Shown: positions 62,842 to 64,000 of the stretch, in pieces
Position numbering within the stretch: position 1 is the first letter of the stretch
Layout of the letters: every line of letters starts with the position of its first letter
Assembly: GCA_025603075.1 (NCBI GenBank)
Contig: MU626339.1
Coordinates: 26,843 to 90,842, forward strand
Length of the DNA stretch: 64,000 bases
Direction: 5' to 3'
Origin: Neoconidiobolus thromboides FSU 785
Taxonomy: Eukaryota > Entomophthoromycota > Entomophthoromycetes > Entomophthorales > Neoconidiobolaceae
Notes under the pieces: model-generated
The model's database searches: none
Seen by the model: only the letters and a program-made list of their open reading frames with translations
Told to the model about the DNA's origin: nothing
Made by a program: the position numbers and the translations under genes

Positions 62842-64000
62842 TTATAAATTTTTGATATAGCTAGAATACTGAACTGGGATTTGTCCTTCTATTTCACTAT
62901 TAGTATCATTAACATAATCCTTAGAATCACTAGTTTTCATTTCATTCAAAGCAAACGCATCAACATTAGAATCTACCAATATATTAATATTTCACATTTT
63001 AGTTTAAACCATGTTACCTATTTTGTCTGAATCATTTTGTTTTTTTATAGTTCTCAAATATACTGTTTTAAGCGCTTGATGAATTGTTGGGTCGCAAAAG
63101 AAAGCAATAAAGTTAAGTGTACCTAGTAGACTGGCCGTAATGTTACCGAATAGTTTGAATTCTGTAGATGTAGTATTTGCAAGGTCATAAGCTGCTTGAT
63201 TTAGAACTATCCCAATATTAGAAACAATCATTGCTATCGGATATAGTAGACTAAGATAAATTAGTTCGTATAAATAGAAGTAAAAATCAACATTACATCC
63301 TTGAGGCAAGTAATCGAATATTTTTAATCATCTCAGCTGATTCACTAGCATCAACCACTACCTGATGGCCTTTTATTAAACTGTGACCTCGGTGTAGCTT
63401 CAACAAAACTATAGCTACGATAACCAACAGGTAAGCCATACAAACGAGGTTTACTAGACAGTTGGCATAAAAATCAAACATTTTAGAGTAATATTCATCA
63501 TTCGATGTAAGATAACATCCGTTGAATTCACTGTATCCAAGTGAACCATTTGCTAAATAAACTTTTTAGTATTAGTTATATATTTATAATAGTAATGTAC
63601 CAAGTGGCGGGATAGTAACTAAGAGAGTGAGTAAAATTGAGCAAACATAATACCCTGCTTCAATTTTTTTTGTTATTTCAACACCATGAATAAATACTAG
63701 CTGTAAATTGATTCCGATAGCAACGTTAAGAAGAGCATAAAAAAAGGGAAATGCTAATGATTGATATGCAATAGTTATACATAAAGGAGATCCTTCATAA
63801 TCATTATTTCTAACCCATAATAGAAAAGAGTGTGACCAAATGTCATAACATGAAATAACGGTTTGTAATCTAAGAGTCACTCTGTTTACCAACTTATAAT
63901 CATATATAGCTATTAAAATAAGTTAAAAATACACTTGAAATGATGTTTGTAATTTATTACTTAAAGCAATCATAACCACTACAACTATGGTAGCTAAAGT
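62842..64000 (-). CDS. Seven-helix receptor-like protein D, 5' end outside the window
   Basis: Exons on the minus strand: 64000-63961 (partial helix 1, LATIVVVVMIAL), 63909-63601, 63561-63297, 63250-63018 and 62972-62842, all in frame. Family marks: YDYKLVNRVTLRLQ, SPLC before helix 3, INLQLVFIHGVEITKK, third loop GHSLIKGHQVVVDASESAE, helices 6-7 ending FFCDPTIHQAL, and the acidic tail DSNVDAFALNEMKTSDSKD ending YSSYIKNL. Exon lengths equal those of C except exon 3, which is 12 nt shorter at its start. The second intron is 39 nt, longer than the 28-29 nt in A-C. Intact as far as visible; ligand unknown. Confidence 0.83.

Overview
The window looks like nuclear DNA of an AT-rich, early-diverging (zygomycete-grade) fungus. 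The grounds are: split genes with short GT-AG introns (mostly 40-100 nt, some under 30 nt); recognisable fungal or eukaryotic housekeeping proteins (Bub2-type TBC GAP, Vac14, Qri7, Rki1, aspartate aminotransferase, cysteinyl-tRNA synthetase, a PPP4R1-like HEAT protein); and an expanded family of seven-helix receptor-like genes of a kind I associate with Entomophthorales such as Conidiobolus and other zygomycetes. The lineage is inferred, not proven. All exon models were spliced by hand; frames were checked across every junction of the housekeeping and receptor genes, except the inner exons of the PPP4R1-like gene.

Layout. 1-20 kb is gene-poor: a 149-aa orphan (3.2 kb), an intronless 797-aa membrane/coiled-coil protein (5.2-7.6 kb, minus), a decayed kelch-like surface protein (13.3-14.5 kb), a decayed membrane-receptor-like gene (16.5-17.4 kb) and a small secreted protein (19.3 kb). 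20.6-33.9 kb is gene-dense: a 966-aa low-complexity protein with four Trp-centred repeats, a serine/threonine dehydratase-like PLP enzyme only 33 bp behind it, QRI7 (minus), BUB2, VAC14 and RKI1 (minus). 36.3-43.7 kb holds three tandem receptor genes (A, B, C) on the plus strand. 44.9-54.2 kb holds aspartate aminotransferase, cysteinyl-tRNA synthetase and the PPP4R1-like gene (minus). 54.7-64 kb holds two decayed receptors (E, F) and one good receptor (D, cut by the window edge), all on the minus strand.

Threaded through the intergenic DNA are 22 copies of an approximately 100-bp element with inverted-repeat ends GGGGATGT(A/T)TTTTTG...ACATCCCC, best read as a non-autonomous DNA transposon (MITE). 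One copy is a fold-back derivative lying between the converging 3' ends of VAC14 and RKI1; two others bracket what is left of receptor E.

The most interesting signals are: (i) receptors B and C are near-identical, introns included, except for abrupt replacement of the third cytoplasmic loop and the C-terminal tail, the surfaces expected to couple to signalling partners; (ii) introns of 28-29 nt in the receptor genes and a candidate 25-nt intron in the PPP4R1-like gene; (iii) a cysteinyl-tRNA synthetase gene whose upstream mini-exon adds an in-frame mitochondrial-type presequence; (iv) TATA boxes at a nearly fixed 56-63 nt before the ATG of the receptor, orphan and secreted-protein genes.
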